DNA of 64,000 bases. It comes from Clostridium beijerinckii. Lineage in GTDB: Bacteria; Bacillota; Clostridia; Clostridiales; Clostridiaceae. Below are positions 46,758-55,976 of the stretch, piece after piece. Below the pieces are notes generated by a model. It was not told the origin of the DNA. It did not search any database and saw nothing but the letters and a program-made list of their open reading frames with translations. The stretch's first letter is position 1. Every line of letters begins with the position of its first letter. The position numbers and the translations under genes are program-made. The stretch covers positions 322,501 through 386,500 of the forward strand of contig NZ_CP073653.1 in NCBI RefSeq assembly GCF_018223745.1. Reading direction: 5' to 3'.

Positions 46758-48290
46758 ATGAAAAGAGATTTAGTTTTAGTTGTTGATTTTGGTGGACAGT
46801 ATAACCAACTAATAGCAAGAAGAGTAAGAGAATGTGGCGTTTATTGCGAGATTATTCCATATGACTATACTATAGAAAAGATAAAAGCTAAAAATCCAAA
46901 AGGTATAATATTTACAGGCGGTCCTAACAGTGTTTATGGAGAAGATACTCCAACTGTAGAAAAAGAAGTATTTGAATTAGGCGTGCCAGTACTTGGAATA
47001 TGCTATGGTGATCAACTAATGGCACATTTGCTAGGTGGAAAAGTTGCGACAGCACCAGTAAGAGAATATGGAAAAACAAATGTAAAATTAGATAAATCAT
47101 CTAAATTATTTGAAGGAATTGAAACTGATGGTATAGCTTGGATGAGTCATACTGATTATATTGAAGAAGCTCCAAAAGGATTTAAGGTAATAGCAACTAC
47201 AGAAGTTTGTCCTGTTGCAGCTATGGAAAATGAAGAAAAAAGACTTTATGGAGTTCAATTCCATGCAGAAGTTGAACACACTCAATTTGGGCAAAAAATG
47301 CTAGAAAACTTTATACACAATATTTGTGGGTTAGAAAACAGCTGGTCTATGGGATCTTTTGCAGAAGAAAAAATAAAAGAAATAAAAGAATTAGTTGGAG
47401 ATAAGAAAGTGTTATGTGCTTTATCTGGTGGAGTTGACTCTTCAGTAGCAGCAATGATTGTACATAAGGCTATTGGTCACAACCTAACTTGTATATTTGT
47501 TGACCATGGTTTACTAAGAAAAGATGAAGGCGATACTGTTGAAAGAGTATTTAAGAAGGAATTTGATATGAACATTAAGAGAGTTAATGTTTCAGATAGA
47601 TTCCTTGGAAAACTTGCAGGAGTATCAGATCCAGAAACTAAGAGAAAGATAATCGGCGAAGAATTTATAAGAGTTTTTGAAGAAGAAGCTAAAAAACTTG
47701 GTCAAATTGATTATCTTGTTCAAGGAACAATTTATCCAGATATCGTAGAAAGTGGAACTAAGACATCAGCAACTATAAAATCTCATCATAATGTTGGTGG
47801 ACTTCCAGAAGATATGCAATTTGAACTTATAGAACCATTAAGAGAATTATTTAAAGATGAAGTTAGAGCAGTAGGAGAAGAGCTTGGAATTCCTCACAAA
47901 TTAGTTTGGAGACAGCCTTTCCCAGGACCAGGTCTTGCTATTAGAGTTTTAGGTGAGATTACAGAAGAAAAACTTGAAATAGTTAGAGAAGCGGATGCAA
48001 TATTCAGAGAAGAAATTGCAAATGCAAATCTTGATGAATCTATTTGGCAATACTTTGCATGTTTACCTAATATCCGTTCTGTTGGAGTTATGGGAGATGA
48101 AAGAACATATTCTCATACAATAGCTTTAAGAGCAGTTACATCAAGTGATGCAATGACTTCTGAATGGGCAAGGATTCCATACGAAATTTTAGATTTAGTA
48201 AGCAGAAGAATTGTAAATGAAGTTAAGGGAGTAAACAGAATTGTTTATGACATAACTTCAAAACCACCAGCTACTATAGAGTGGGAATAG
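46758..48290 (+). CDS. guaA: GMP synthase (glutamine-hydrolysing)
   Basis: The 510-residue protein joins an N-terminal class I glutamine amidotransferase ([15 protein letters not shown] with the nucleophile Cys; His and Glu in QFHAEVEHT) and a C-terminal ATP pyrophosphatase with LSGGVDSS. It converts XMP, ATP and glutamine to GMP. The nucleophile elbow has Asp where most members have Met (GICYGMQ), a minor variation. It follows guaB, the preceding step. TAGGAGGAG precedes the ATG. Confidence 0.97.
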   Translation: MKRDLVLVVDFGGQYNQLIARRVRECGVYCEIIPYDYTIEKIKAKNPKGIIFTGGPNSVYGEDTPTVEKEVFELGVPVLGICYGDQLMAHLLGGKVATAPVREYGKTNVKLDKSSKLFEGIETDGIAWMSHTDYIEEAPKGFKVIATTEVCPVAAMENEEKRLYGVQFHAEVEHTQFGQKMLENFIHNICGLENSWSMGSFAEEKIKEIKELVGDKKVLCALSGGVDSSVAAMIVHKAIGHNLTCIFVDHGLLRKDEGDTVERVFKKEFDMNIKRVNVSDRFLGKLAGVSDPETKRKIIGEEFIRVFEEEAKKLGQIDYLVQGTIYPDIVESGTKTSATIKSHHNVGGLPEDMQFELIEPLRELFKDEVRAVGEELGIPHKLVWRQPFPGPGLAIRVLGEITEEKLEIVREADAIFREEIANANLDESIWQYFACLPNIRSVGVMGDERTYSHTIALRAVTSSDAMTSEWARIPYEILDLVSRRIVNEVKGVNRIVYDITSKPPATIEWE

Positions 48291-48348
48291 GATTGAGGCT
48301 TATTAAATAAGGTGGATAGACACTTAAAGAAAATATAATAAAAAATTT

Positions 48349-48396
48349 AGTGGCTTAGATATTATCTAAAAAAGGTAACATTTAAGCTACTTTTTT
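48349..48396 (+). terminator. Terminator after guaA
   Basis: AGTGGCTTA (48349-48357) pairs with TAAGCTACT (48383-48391, one wobble) and runs into TTTTTT. The next 290 bases up to the small Cys-rich gene show no gene or clear signal. Confidence 0.65.
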
Positions 48397-48685
48397 GTTG
48401 ATTTTTTGAAGATGTGATAAATGAGAAAAGGAGTAAAAAACGGTAGGAAAGAAATTTACAATGACAATACTACTAACGTTAGATTTTCTGAATAATCTTT
48501 TTAAAGCAGTAAATACATATTTTCTCTAACTGATAGCAAATAAAACATAACAGCATAATATATTATTAGATAGGTATTAAATTTTATAGTCAAATAAATA
48601 ATAATTTGATACTAGTAATACTTTAACTAAGCGCTTTAGCAATGATTAAACGAAAATTAATGCTGATTACGAAGGAGAGGAAATA

Positions 48686-49009
48686 ATGGAAAACAGAAAT
48701 AATAGAAATTGCAGACGTTGTAATTGTGAAGAAGAACGTGGAGAGATGGATAGTAGAAATTGTAATCCTTGTGGCAATGGAACTCTTGGAGCTAACGTAA
48801 ATAATGACTGTTTAGCTGATGCGTTGGAAGATGCATATAATGATGGCTATAAAGATGGATATCGTGATGGGTATGAGGATGGAAATACAGCAGGAGAAAC
48901 AGCAGGAGAGACAGCTGGATACAAGCAAGGATATTGCGCTGGGTATGAAAAAGCAAAACAAGAGGTCTTAGATTATATTAGAAGAAATAGATGTTGTAGA
49001 TGCTGTTAA
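48686..49009 (+). CDS. Small Cys-capped protein with Gly-Tyr-Asp repeats, possibly spore coat
   Basis: The 107-residue product has a Cys/Asn/Arg-rich head (CRRCNCEEE). In the middle are short repeats of the type DGYKDGYRDGYEDG, then TAGETAGETAGYKQGY. The tail is RNRCCRCC. No hydrophobic segment or signal is present. Composition resembles clostridial spore-coat or crust proteins that cross-link through Tyr and Cys, but there is no family match I can name. GAAGGAGAGG precedes the ATG and a strong terminator follows, so it is a single-gene unit and clearly expressed. Confidence 0.55.
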   Translation: MENRNNRNCRRCNCEEERGEMDSRNCNPCGNGTLGANVNNDCLADALEDAYNDGYKDGYRDGYEDGNTAGETAGETAGYKQGYCAGYEKAKQEVLDYIRRNRCCRCC

Positions 49010-49041
49010 GCAGAACTAAATTATATAATAAGTAGTTATAT

Positions 49042-49091
49042 AAAAAAGGTGTTTATAAATGATTGAAAAATCATTGTTAAACACCTTTTTT
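49042..49091 (+). terminator. Terminator after the Cys-capped gene
   Basis: Perfect 14-bp arms (AAAAAAGGTGTTTA, 49042-49055, and complement, 49078-49091) with an inner AATGATT/AATCATT hairpin and a T-run. Confidence 0.85.
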
Positions 49092-49196
49092 ATTTAATAT
49101 AAATATGGTTATAGTGATAATTTAAATAGTCCATATTAGATAAGAGTTAATTAAAAAAGTTACTTTTAATACTAATTGAATACAATTGTGCAAACA

Positions 49197-49287
49197 TTTT
49201 CTCTATAGAGGAAAAAGACGGCATTAATCGTTATCATTTTATAAAGTATAATTACATTAAAGAAAGGGGGCATCGAAAACGCTTGAA
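49197..49287 (+). promoter_or_regulatory. Control region of the sorbitol operon
   Basis: A near-perfect palindrome TTTTCTCTATAGAGGAAAA (49197-49215) precedes a weak -35 (TTAATC, 49224-49229) and, after 17 bases, a perfect -10 TATAAT (49247-49252). Downstream, CGAAAACGCTTGAA (49274-49287) resembles a cre site with three deviations. A weak -35 beside a dyad suggests activator control. Confidence 0.45.
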
Positions 49288-49451
49288 AAAATCAACCTTT
49301 GAATATAAGATAGTCATAAGATTATACTATGAGTATAATTTTTAAAGACTTCTAAAATCAAAGAACAACAAGTTAAAGTAAGATTAATAGCAATAATTTT
49401 ATTTTAATTTAAATGAATTAATAAGTATTGATTCTTTTCAAGGAGGCAAAA

Positions 49452-51377
49452 ATGAAGTATTTTTATACTGAAAACCGTTCGACAAGAATTCTAAAATTAA
49501 TTGAACGAAGACATTCCATTTCTGTTGACGCCATTGCTGAAAAATTTGAGGTTAGCTCAAAAACCGTTAAAAATGATGTAAAAGAGTTGAATAGTTTATT
49601 AAAAGGATCTGCGCTAATTGATAATAAGCAAGGAATATATAAAATTTATATTATTGATAATAGCAAATTTGAGGAGATTAAGACTAATATATATAACCAA
49701 AAAGAATTTCTTAATTCACCTCAAAGAAGAATGGCATTTATTTTATATAAGCTTATGAATAGTGAAGAGCCATATTTAACTGATGACCTAGCGTGTGAGA
49801 TGAATGTCGGAAGAACCACAGTAATAAGTGATTTAAAGAAAATGAGAGAGATACTTAATAACTACGATTTAAAAATTATAGGGAAAACAAATAATGGACT
49901 AGCCTTAAAAGGTACAGAATTAAATATAAGGTTTCTTGTACTTGAGAACCTTTATGAAATGATTTATGGAGAATACGAATTAGATGAAGATGTTATTGAT
50001 TTAGTAAAAGAGATAACGGATCAATATCAGTTCGATACAACGACATTTGAATCTTTCATACATTCCCTAGTTGTAACTTTAGATCGCCTTTTAAATGGAC
50101 ATACAATCAATACATTAAGCGAGAAATATGGTGAATTATTAAGAAGTTGGGAATTTACATTGGTAAATACTATATCAGATGCAGTTGAAAAAAGGCTTAC
50201 TATAAGTATTCCAATTAAAGAAAGAATTTTCCTAGCATTGCCTATTATAGGAATGAATACTCCGACTAACATAGAAGGGATTTCACCGCATGTTGAAATT
50301 ACAGAAGAAGTATCAAATTTAGTAAATCATATATTAGAGCGCATTAAATATGACATGGGTTTAAATATTACGCTAGATGATATCTTGAAAGATTTTGTAT
50401 ACCATATGGCCTTCTTGGTAAATCGTTTAAAGTATGGGGTCCATATTCATAATCCTATAGTAGATGAGATCAGGAAAAAATATAAAGTAGCGTACAAAAT
50501 GGCAGAGTTAGCGCGAGATGTTATTGAGAAAAGTCTTGATGTAAAAATGACGCAAGATGAAGTTGGATTTATAGCAGCATACTTTGGAGTTTTTATTTCA
50601 GAACAGCAAATAGAAAAAAGTAAAATATACAAAGTAGCAGTTATATGCGGAACTGGAAGAGTTACAGCTAGGTTGGTTGCTAGTCAATTAAAAGGTATTT
50701 TTGATGCGAACACAGTTATAGATTTGTATTCAGATAGCACAGTTACTAGCGAAATACTAGATAAGTACAATTTGGTTCTATCTACTGTCCAAGCTAACTT
50801 TAAGACAACAGCCACTGTAATATATTTAGAGAAAATATTTGATGAAGAAGCGCTGAAGAAAAGAATAAAAAGTATTAAGTATATAGATAAATTAGACATG
50901 CCATCCATGCAGGGAATGGATTCTATATTACTAAGTATTTTAGATGAAGATACCTTCTTTATTTTGGATAATCAATTGAGTTATTTAGAAAATGTTGATC
51001 ATATGATTGATAATCTATACTCAAAAGGTTATGTAGACGATGGATTTAAGGAAAGAATAAGAAAAAGAGAAGAAAAATCTACGATGGTTTTTAATGAATC
51101 TATAGCATTTCCTCATACTATCAATTATGAAAATGATGAAATAGTAGTCAGTCTAGGAATAATTTCAGAAAAGGCTGGAGAAAACAATCAAAGAAAACTA
51201 GTATTCTTGGTAGGACTTCCAGAACAAACTAAGGATGATACACTCTTAGTTAAAATTTATGATGAAATTATAGCTATTGCCAATGATAAGAATACCATTG
51301 AAGCTCTTTCAAAGGTAAAAAGTTATAAAGAATTAATTCTACATTTTACAAAAGAAAACGATATATTTGATTTATAA
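49452..51377 (+). CDS. gutR: PRD-containing transcriptional regulator of sorbitol use
   Basis: ATG 49452 follows AAGGAGG. The 641-residue protein has an N-terminal helix-turn-helix (RHSISVDAIAEKFEVSSKTV) and a second one near residue 110. Two PTS regulation domains follow with histidines in HSLVVTLDRLL and YHMAFLVNRLKYGVHIH. Next is an EIIB-like domain with Cys in AVICGTGRVTA, and a C-terminal EIIA-like domain with FPHT. The PTS proteins phosphorylate such regulators, so its activity follows sorbitol transport. It heads the operon it controls, as known for gutR of C. beijerinckii. Confidence 0.9.
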   Translation: MKYFYTENRSTRILKLIERRHSISVDAIAEKFEVSSKTVKNDVKELNSLLKGSALIDNKQGIYKIYIIDNSKFEEIKTNIYNQKEFLNSPQRRMAFILYKLMNSEEPYLTDDLACEMNVGRTTVISDLKKMREILNNYDLKIIGKTNNGLALKGTELNIRFLVLENLYEMIYGEYELDEDVIDLVKEITDQYQFDTTTFESFIHSLVVTLDRLLNGHTINTLSEKYGELLRSWEFTLVNTISDAVEKRLTISIPIKERIFLALPIIGMNTPTNIEGISPHVEITEEVSNLVNHILERIKYDMGLNITLDDILKDFVYHMAFLVNRLKYGVHIHNPIVDEIRKKYKVAYKMAELARDVIEKSLDVKMTQDEVGFIAAYFGVFISEQQIEKSKIYKVAVICGTGRVTARLVASQLKGIFDANTVIDLYSDSTVTSEILDKYNLVLSTVQANFKTTATVIYLEKIFDEEALKKRIKSIKYIDKLDMPSMQGMDSILLSILDEDTFFILDNQLSYLENVDHMIDNLYSKGYVDDGFKERIRKREEKSTMVFNESIAFPHTINYENDEIVVSLGIISEKAGENNQRKLVFLVGLPEQTKDDTLLVKIYDEIIAIANDKNTIEALSKVKSYKELILHFTKENDIFDL

Positions 51378-51391
51378 GTAGGAGGTTTATG

Positions 51392-51844
51392 ATGAATTTT
51401 TGGTTTTTGATTATATGCTTTGGAATTGCATTTATACTCCAATATATACTAACATTTGCTCAAATGAAAAGTTTCACGGCTTACTATAGTAAATTGCGAA
51501 GAAGAGGAAGAGTTGCCATTGGTAAAGTAAAAGGTGGTTTCCGTGCTGGATGTATTGCAATGTTTGCTATCGATCAAAATGGAATTATACTTGAAGGCGG
51601 TTATATGCAAGGAATAACAGTACTTGCAAGGGTTAAGAAACTAAACGGATTTGAAGGAAAAGATGTTGGTAGATTAACTCAAGCAGATTGTAAGAACTTA
51701 GCTAAACCATTAACCAAAGCAGTACTAGAAGCCTCTTCCAATTATAACGTTATTATGGGCGGTGGCGAAGTTGTAGAACCTCAAAGTCCATTACAAAGAT
51801 TAGGTAATATTTTTACAGCTAAAAAATTAAAAGCTCACAATTAG
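51392..51844 (+). CDS. gutM: Glucitol operon activator protein GutM
   Basis: Of the two adjacent ATGs (51389, 51392) the second is better spaced from AGGAGG. The 150-residue product has one N-terminal membrane segment (FWFLIICFGIAFILQYILTF) and the conserved RRRGRVAIGKVKGGFRAGCIAMFAID region of GutM, an accessory activator of sorbitol operons. It lies between gutR and the transporter genes. Confidence 0.9.
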   Translation: MNFWFLIICFGIAFILQYILTFAQMKSFTAYYSKLRRRGRVAIGKVKGGFRAGCIAMFAIDQNGIILEGGYMQGITVLARVKKLNGFEGKDVGRLTQADCKNLAKPLTKAVLEASSNYNVIMGGGEVVEPQSPLQRLGNIFTAKKLKAHN

Positions 51845-51859
51845 AAAGGAGATATTAAT

Positions 51860-52408
51860 ATGGACGCAATTGTTTATTTTGCAAAAGGATTTATGTATTT
51901 ATTTGAAGTTGGTGGAAATACATTTGTTAGTTGGGTAACAGGAATTATCCCAAAGGTATTATTACTTTTAGTTTTTATGAATTCAATAATTGCTTTTATT
52001 GGACAAGATAAAGTTGATAGATTTGCAAAGTTTGCATCTAGAAATGTTATATTAGCTTATGGAGTTTTACCATTCCTATCAGCCTTTATGTTAGGTAATC
52101 CAATGGCATTATCAATGGGAAAATTTCTTCCTGAAAGAATGAAACCAAGCTACTATGCATCAGCATCGTATCATTGTCATACAAACAGCGGTATTTTTCC
52201 TCACATTAACGTAGGTGAAATATTCATTTACCTAGGTATTGCAAATGGTATTACAACTCTTGGCCTTGATCCAACAGCTTTAGGACTTCGTTATTTATTA
52301 GTAGGTTTAGTAATGAATTTCTTTGCAGGATGGGTAACTGATTTTACTACAAAGATTGTTATGAGACAACAAGGTATTGAATTAAGTAATCAACTTAAGG
52401 CAAATTAG
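51860..52408 (+). CDS. gutA1: Sorbitol PTS EIIC component
   Basis: The 182-residue protein matches the GutA/SrlA EIIC subunit of the glucitol family: several membrane helices, the central SYHCHTNSGIFPHINVGE segment, and a GWVTDFTTK end. Together with the following EIIBC protein it forms the membrane channel for sorbitol. In this family EIIC is split between two polypeptides. AGAAAGGAGA precedes the ATG. Confidence 0.95.
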   Translation: MDAIVYFAKGFMYLFEVGGNTFVSWVTGIIPKVLLLLVFMNSIIAFIGQDKVDRFAKFASRNVILAYGVLPFLSAFMLGNPMALSMGKFLPERMKPSYYASASYHCHTNSGIFPHINVGEIFIYLGIANGITTLGLDPTALGLRYLLVGLVMNFFAGWVTDFTTKIVMRQQGIELSNQLKAN

Positions 52409-52425
52409 TTTAGGAGGGTATTCAT

Positions 52426-53436
52426 ATGGAAAAATATAATGCAATTAAAATTGTAAAAGGTAGTGGAGGCTTTGGCGGTCCACTTACAGTAAAACCTGAA
52501 GAAGGAAAAGATACATTATTATATATTACAGGTGGTGGAGCTGAACCTGAAATTGTAGAAAAGATTGTTAACTTAACAGGATGTAAAGCGGTAAATGGAT
52601 TTAAAACATCTGTACCAGAGGAACAAATTTTCTTAGTTATTATTGATTGTGGTGGAACACTTCGCTGTGGAATATACCCACAAAAGAGAATTCCGACAAT
52701 AAATGTTATGCCAGTAGGTAAAAGTGGGCCTTTAGCAAAATTCATTACAGAAGACATCTATGTATCTGCAGTTGGTTTAAATCAAATTTCTTTAGCTGAT
52801 TCAAGTGCAGAACCTATAAAGAGCACAAAAGCGCCTGAAGAAGGAAAAAGAGAATTTAAATATAGTGCGGATAAGAAAGTATCACAAAGTTTGGCTGAAA
52901 ACAGTAAATCAAGCATTGTTCAAAAAATTGGTATGGGAGCAGGTAAAGTTGTAAATACACTATACCAAGCAGGCCGTGATGCAGTTCAATCGATGATTAC
53001 AACAATATTACCATTCATGGCATTTGTTGCGATGTTAATAGGAATTATACAAGGTTCGGGATTTGGTAATTGGTTCGCTAAAATATTAGTACCATTAGCA
53101 GGAAACGGAATTGGACTTATGATTCTTGGATTCATATGCTCTATTCCTCTATTATCAGCATTACTTGGACCAGGTGCAGTTATAGCACAAATCGTAGGTA
53201 CTTTAATTGGTGTTGAAATAGGTAAAGGGACTATTCCTCCAAGCTTAGCATTACCAGCATTATTCGCTATTAATACACAATGTGCATGTGACTTTATTCC
53301 AGTAGGTTTAGGTCTAGCTGAAGCAGAACCAGAAACAGTAGAGGTTGGTGTTCCATCTGTATTGTATTCACGTTTCATGATTGGTGTACCTAGAGTAGCA
53401 GTTGCATGGGTTGCAAGTATAGGATTGTATCAATAA
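52426..53436 (+). CDS. gutA2: Sorbitol PTS EIIBC component
   Basis: The 336-residue protein has a cytoplasmic EIIB half (about 1-165; [17 protein letters not shown], with Cys in [10 protein letters not shown] and [12 protein letters not shown]) and a membrane EIIC half (about 185-336, with [15 protein letters not shown] and [18 protein letters not shown]). It passes phosphate from EIIA to sorbitol on uptake. Directly downstream of gutA1 behind AGGAGGG. Confidence 0.95.
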   Translation: MEKYNAIKIVKGSGGFGGPLTVKPEEGKDTLLYITGGGAEPEIVEKIVNLTGCKAVNGFKTSVPEEQIFLVIIDCGGTLRCGIYPQKRIPTINVMPVGKSGPLAKFITEDIYVSAVGLNQISLADSSAEPIKSTKAPEEGKREFKYSADKKVSQSLAENSKSSIVQKIGMGAGKVVNTLYQAGRDAVQSMITTILPFMAFVAMLIGIIQGSGFGNWFAKILVPLAGNGIGLMILGFICSIPLLSALLGPGAVIAQIVGTLIGVEIGKGTIPPSLALPALFAINTQCACDFIPVGLGLAEAEPETVEVGVPSVLYSRFMIGVPRVAVAWVASIGLYQ

Positions 53437-53552
53437 ACTATAAAATTTATTTAATTGCGATTGAGTGGTTCTTATGAATTGCTCAATTGCACCAAGGAAA
53501 ATACATTGCTGATTTAGATGCAAGGAGTGGAATAAAAGGAGGGTTATCCATA

Positions 53553-54233
53553 GTGAAATTAATTATTGATGATGTAAATATTGAAAAAATAAAAGATGTT
53601 TTCAGCATATTCCCAATTGATGGTGTAACTAGTAATCCGAGTATTTTGTATAAGTATGGAAAACAGCCGTATGAAATATTAAGAGAAATACGTGAATTTA
53701 TTGGAGAAAACTCGGAATTACATGTACAGGTGATTTCTGAAAGTTCAGAAGGTATGCTTAAAGAAGCACATAAAATTATTAAAGAGCTAGGTAAAAATAC
53801 TTATGTAAAGATACCTGTAACTAGAGAGGGGTTAAAGGTTATAAAAATTCTTAGAAAAGAAGAAATTAATGTTACTGCTACCGCTATATATACTCAAATG
53901 CAAGCATATCTAGCTGGAAAAGCAGGTGCTCAATATGCTGCTCCATATGTAAACCGAATTGATAATTTGGGAGCAAATGGTGTTCAAGTGGCAAAAGACA
54001 TTCACGATATTTTTGAGAAAAACAATTTAAAAACAGAAGTATTAGCAGCTAGTTTTAAGAATTCACAACAAGTATTAGAATTATGCAAGTATGGAATTGG
54101 AGCGGCTACAATTTCACCTGATGTAATCGAAGGTTTAATTAAAAACGCTTGCGTGGATGTAGCTGTAGAGAACTTTAAAAAAGATTTTGAAATATTATGT
54201 GGTCAAGGTAATACCATGTTAAATTGCCGATAA
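53553..54233 (+). CDS. FSA/TalC-type aldolase inside the sorbitol operon
   Basis: GTG 53553 is chosen: AAAGGAGGG lies 9 bases upstream, and the protein then aligns from its first residue with the paralog at 29.0 kb; a TTG at 53487 would add 22 unrelated residues. The 226-residue enzyme has DGVTSNPSI, Schiff-base Lys in YVKIPVT, IYTQMQA and APYVNRIDN. It corresponds to the orfX/mipB-like gene I recall from the C. beijerinckii gut operon. It may cleave fructose-6-phosphate from sorbitol-6-phosphate dehydrogenase into dihydroxyacetone and glyceraldehyde-3-phosphate; unproven. Confidence 0.8.
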   Translation: MKLIIDDVNIEKIKDVFSIFPIDGVTSNPSILYKYGKQPYEILREIREFIGENSELHVQVISESSEGMLKEAHKIIKELGKNTYVKIPVTREGLKVIKILRKEEINVTATAIYTQMQAYLAGKAGAQYAAPYVNRIDNLGANGVQVAKDIHDIFEKNNLKTEVLAASFKNSQQVLELCKYGIGAATISPDVIEGLIKNACVDVAVENFKKDFEILCGQGNTMLNCR

Positions 54234-54297
54234 TCTAAGTAGCTTAGAATAAATAATAATTTTACAAAGAAATATATTTGAAGGGATGAAAGCATCT

Positions 54298-54666
54298 ATG
54301 AGTAGTAAGATAATCTATGAAAATAAAGTAAAAGCCTTAGGAGATTTAGCAGAAACATTCTTAGAAGAAGGAATGATAATATTTTTTGGAGATAATGCAC
54401 CAGATACACTAGCAGATTACTGTTACTCTATTAATATAAAGGAAGTTAAAGAAACAATTAAACCTGGACAAGTATTTATGATTGATGGAATGGCTTTTGA
54501 AATAACAGCTGTTGGAGATGTGGCTGAGAAGAATCTAGTGAGTTTAGGACATATAACTGTTGCGTTTAATGGTTCTAAAGTACCTACTTTATCAGGGACA
54601 ATTTGTGTGGAGAAAAAAGAAATTCCTAAACTCAAAATAGGAAGTGAAATATTTATATTAGCATAA
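54298..54666 (+). CDS. gutB: Sorbitol PTS EIIA component
   Basis: ATG 54298 follows AAGGG at 12 bases. The ATG at 54286 touches that site directly and is less likely. The 122-residue protein matches SrlB/GutB length (about 123) and sequence: FLEEGMIIFFGDNAPDTLADYCYSI, VMFEIT-like core, LGHITVAFNG with the phosphorylated His, and the end LKIGSEIFI. It relays phosphate from HPr to GutA2. Confidence 0.93.
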   Translation: MSSKIIYENKVKALGDLAETFLEEGMIIFFGDNAPDTLADYCYSINIKEVKETIKPGQVFMIDGMAFEITAVGDVAEKNLVSLGHITVAFNGSKVPTLSGTICVEKKEIPKLKIGSEIFILA

Positions 54667-54747
54667 TTATATCTAAAATTTATATGAAATCGAAATGATA
54701 ATAAAATGGCATTAAATAATGAAGTTAAATAATCAGGAGGAATTTTT

Positions 54748-55563
54748 ATGAAAAATACATGGCTTAATTTAGAAGGAAAAACAGCAATTGTAACAGGGGG
54801 AGCATCTGGTATTGGTAAGGCAGTTGCACAAGAGTTTTTAAATAATGGTGCAAATGTAGTTGTTTGTGATATGAATCCAAACAAACCTGAATTTGATGAT
54901 CATAATGGACATATGGAATATATAGTTACTAATGTTGCAGATAGAGATAGCGTAGAAAAAATGATTGAGAAGGCTAAAGAGATTACTGGAACTATTGATA
55001 TAATTGTAAATAATGCAGGTATTAATATTCCTAGATTACTAGTTGATAAAAAAGAACCAAAAGGAAAATTTGAGTTAGATGAAAATGTTTGGGATAAAGT
55101 TATGAATGTAAATGTAAAAGGTGTATTTCTATGTGCTCAAGTAGCTGCAAGAGAGATGGCAAGTCAAGGAAAAGGGGTTATTATAAATATGTCTTCTGAA
55201 AGCGGATTGGAAGGATCTGAGGGGCAAAGTGTTTATGCAGCAAGTAAGAATGCAGTAAATTCTTTAACTCGCTCATGGGCAAAGGAGCTGGGGAAATTAG
55301 GTATAAGAGTTATCGGAGTTGCGCCAGGGATTTTAGAAGCTACAGGACTCAGAACTTTAGAATATGAGACAGCGTTAGCTTATACTAGAGGAATTACTGT
55401 AGAAGAATTAAGAGCAGGATATAGTAAAACTTCAACAACTCCATTAGGAAGATCAGGAAAGCTTTCAGAAGTTGCAGATTTAGTTTGCTATTTAGCTAGT
55501 GATAGAGCAAGTTATATTCATGGAGTTACTTACAATATTGCTGGGGGAAAAACAAGAGGTTAA
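54748..55563 (+). CDS. gutD: Sorbitol-6-phosphate 2-dehydrogenase
   Basis: The 271-residue short-chain dehydrogenase has the NAD motif TGGASGIGKAV near the start, NNAGIN, the catalytic Ser in NMSSESG and YAASK with Tyr and Lys. It oxidises sorbitol-6-phosphate to fructose-6-phosphate. Last gene of the gut operon, 82 bases after gutB, behind CAGGAGGA. Confidence 0.9.
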   Translation: MKNTWLNLEGKTAIVTGGASGIGKAVAQEFLNNGANVVVCDMNPNKPEFDDHNGHMEYIVTNVADRDSVEKMIEKAKEITGTIDIIVNNAGINIPRLLVDKKEPKGKFELDENVWDKVMNVNVKGVFLCAQVAAREMASQGKGVIINMSSESGLEGSEGQSVYAASKNAVNSLTRSWAKELGKLGIRVIGVAPGILEATGLRTLEYETALAYTRGITVEELRAGYSKTSTTPLGRSGKLSEVADLVCYLASDRASYIHGVTYNIAGGKTRG

Positions 55564-55686
55564 ATAAAAACGATATTAGTACAGAATAAGTTTAATTATC
55601 TGGCCAATTAGCATAGAACAAAGTTAAAAAATTAACAAAGTTATCTAGATTTTAATAATTGAAAAATATATAATTTACATTTTATG

Positions 55687-55712
55687 AAGAGAAAACTTAG
55701 TTTTCTCTTTTA
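55687..55712 (+). terminator. Terminator of the gut operon
   Basis: A 10-bp stem (AAGAGAAAAC, 55687-55696, with 55700-55709) and a short loop, followed by TTTAAAATTTT. Confidence 0.7.
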
Positions 55713-55920
55713 AAATTTTAAAAATGATTGATATTTAATAAACAATATGTTATGGCAAGCATTAAAAATAAGTTGATATCAATAAGGATAAGATGAATAT
55801 TAATTCATACAATTAGAAAAAATAGAACCGAGTAAAGATTAAATAAGATTAATTTCAGGTTATTATTTGATATATTATTTGTAAAAAAGTTAAAAGCAAA
55901 GATGAGATATTGAGAATTTA

Positions 55921-55929
55921 TGATATAAT
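55921..55929 (+). promoter_or_regulatory. Extended -10 promoter of pgi
   Basis: TGATATAAT contains the extended TGn motif and a perfect TATAAT, 48 bases before the pgi ATG. No good -35 is seen at 17 bases. Confidence 0.45.
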
Positions 55930-55976
55930 TGAATAATAAAATTATTTTTAGTTATATATGGAGGTAGGATAGAAGA

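Noticed and set aside
53487-53552. Longer N-terminus for the aldolase in the gut operon
   Set aside because: The extra 22 codons precede the ribosome site, start from a TTG with no site of their own and have no counterpart in the paralog.
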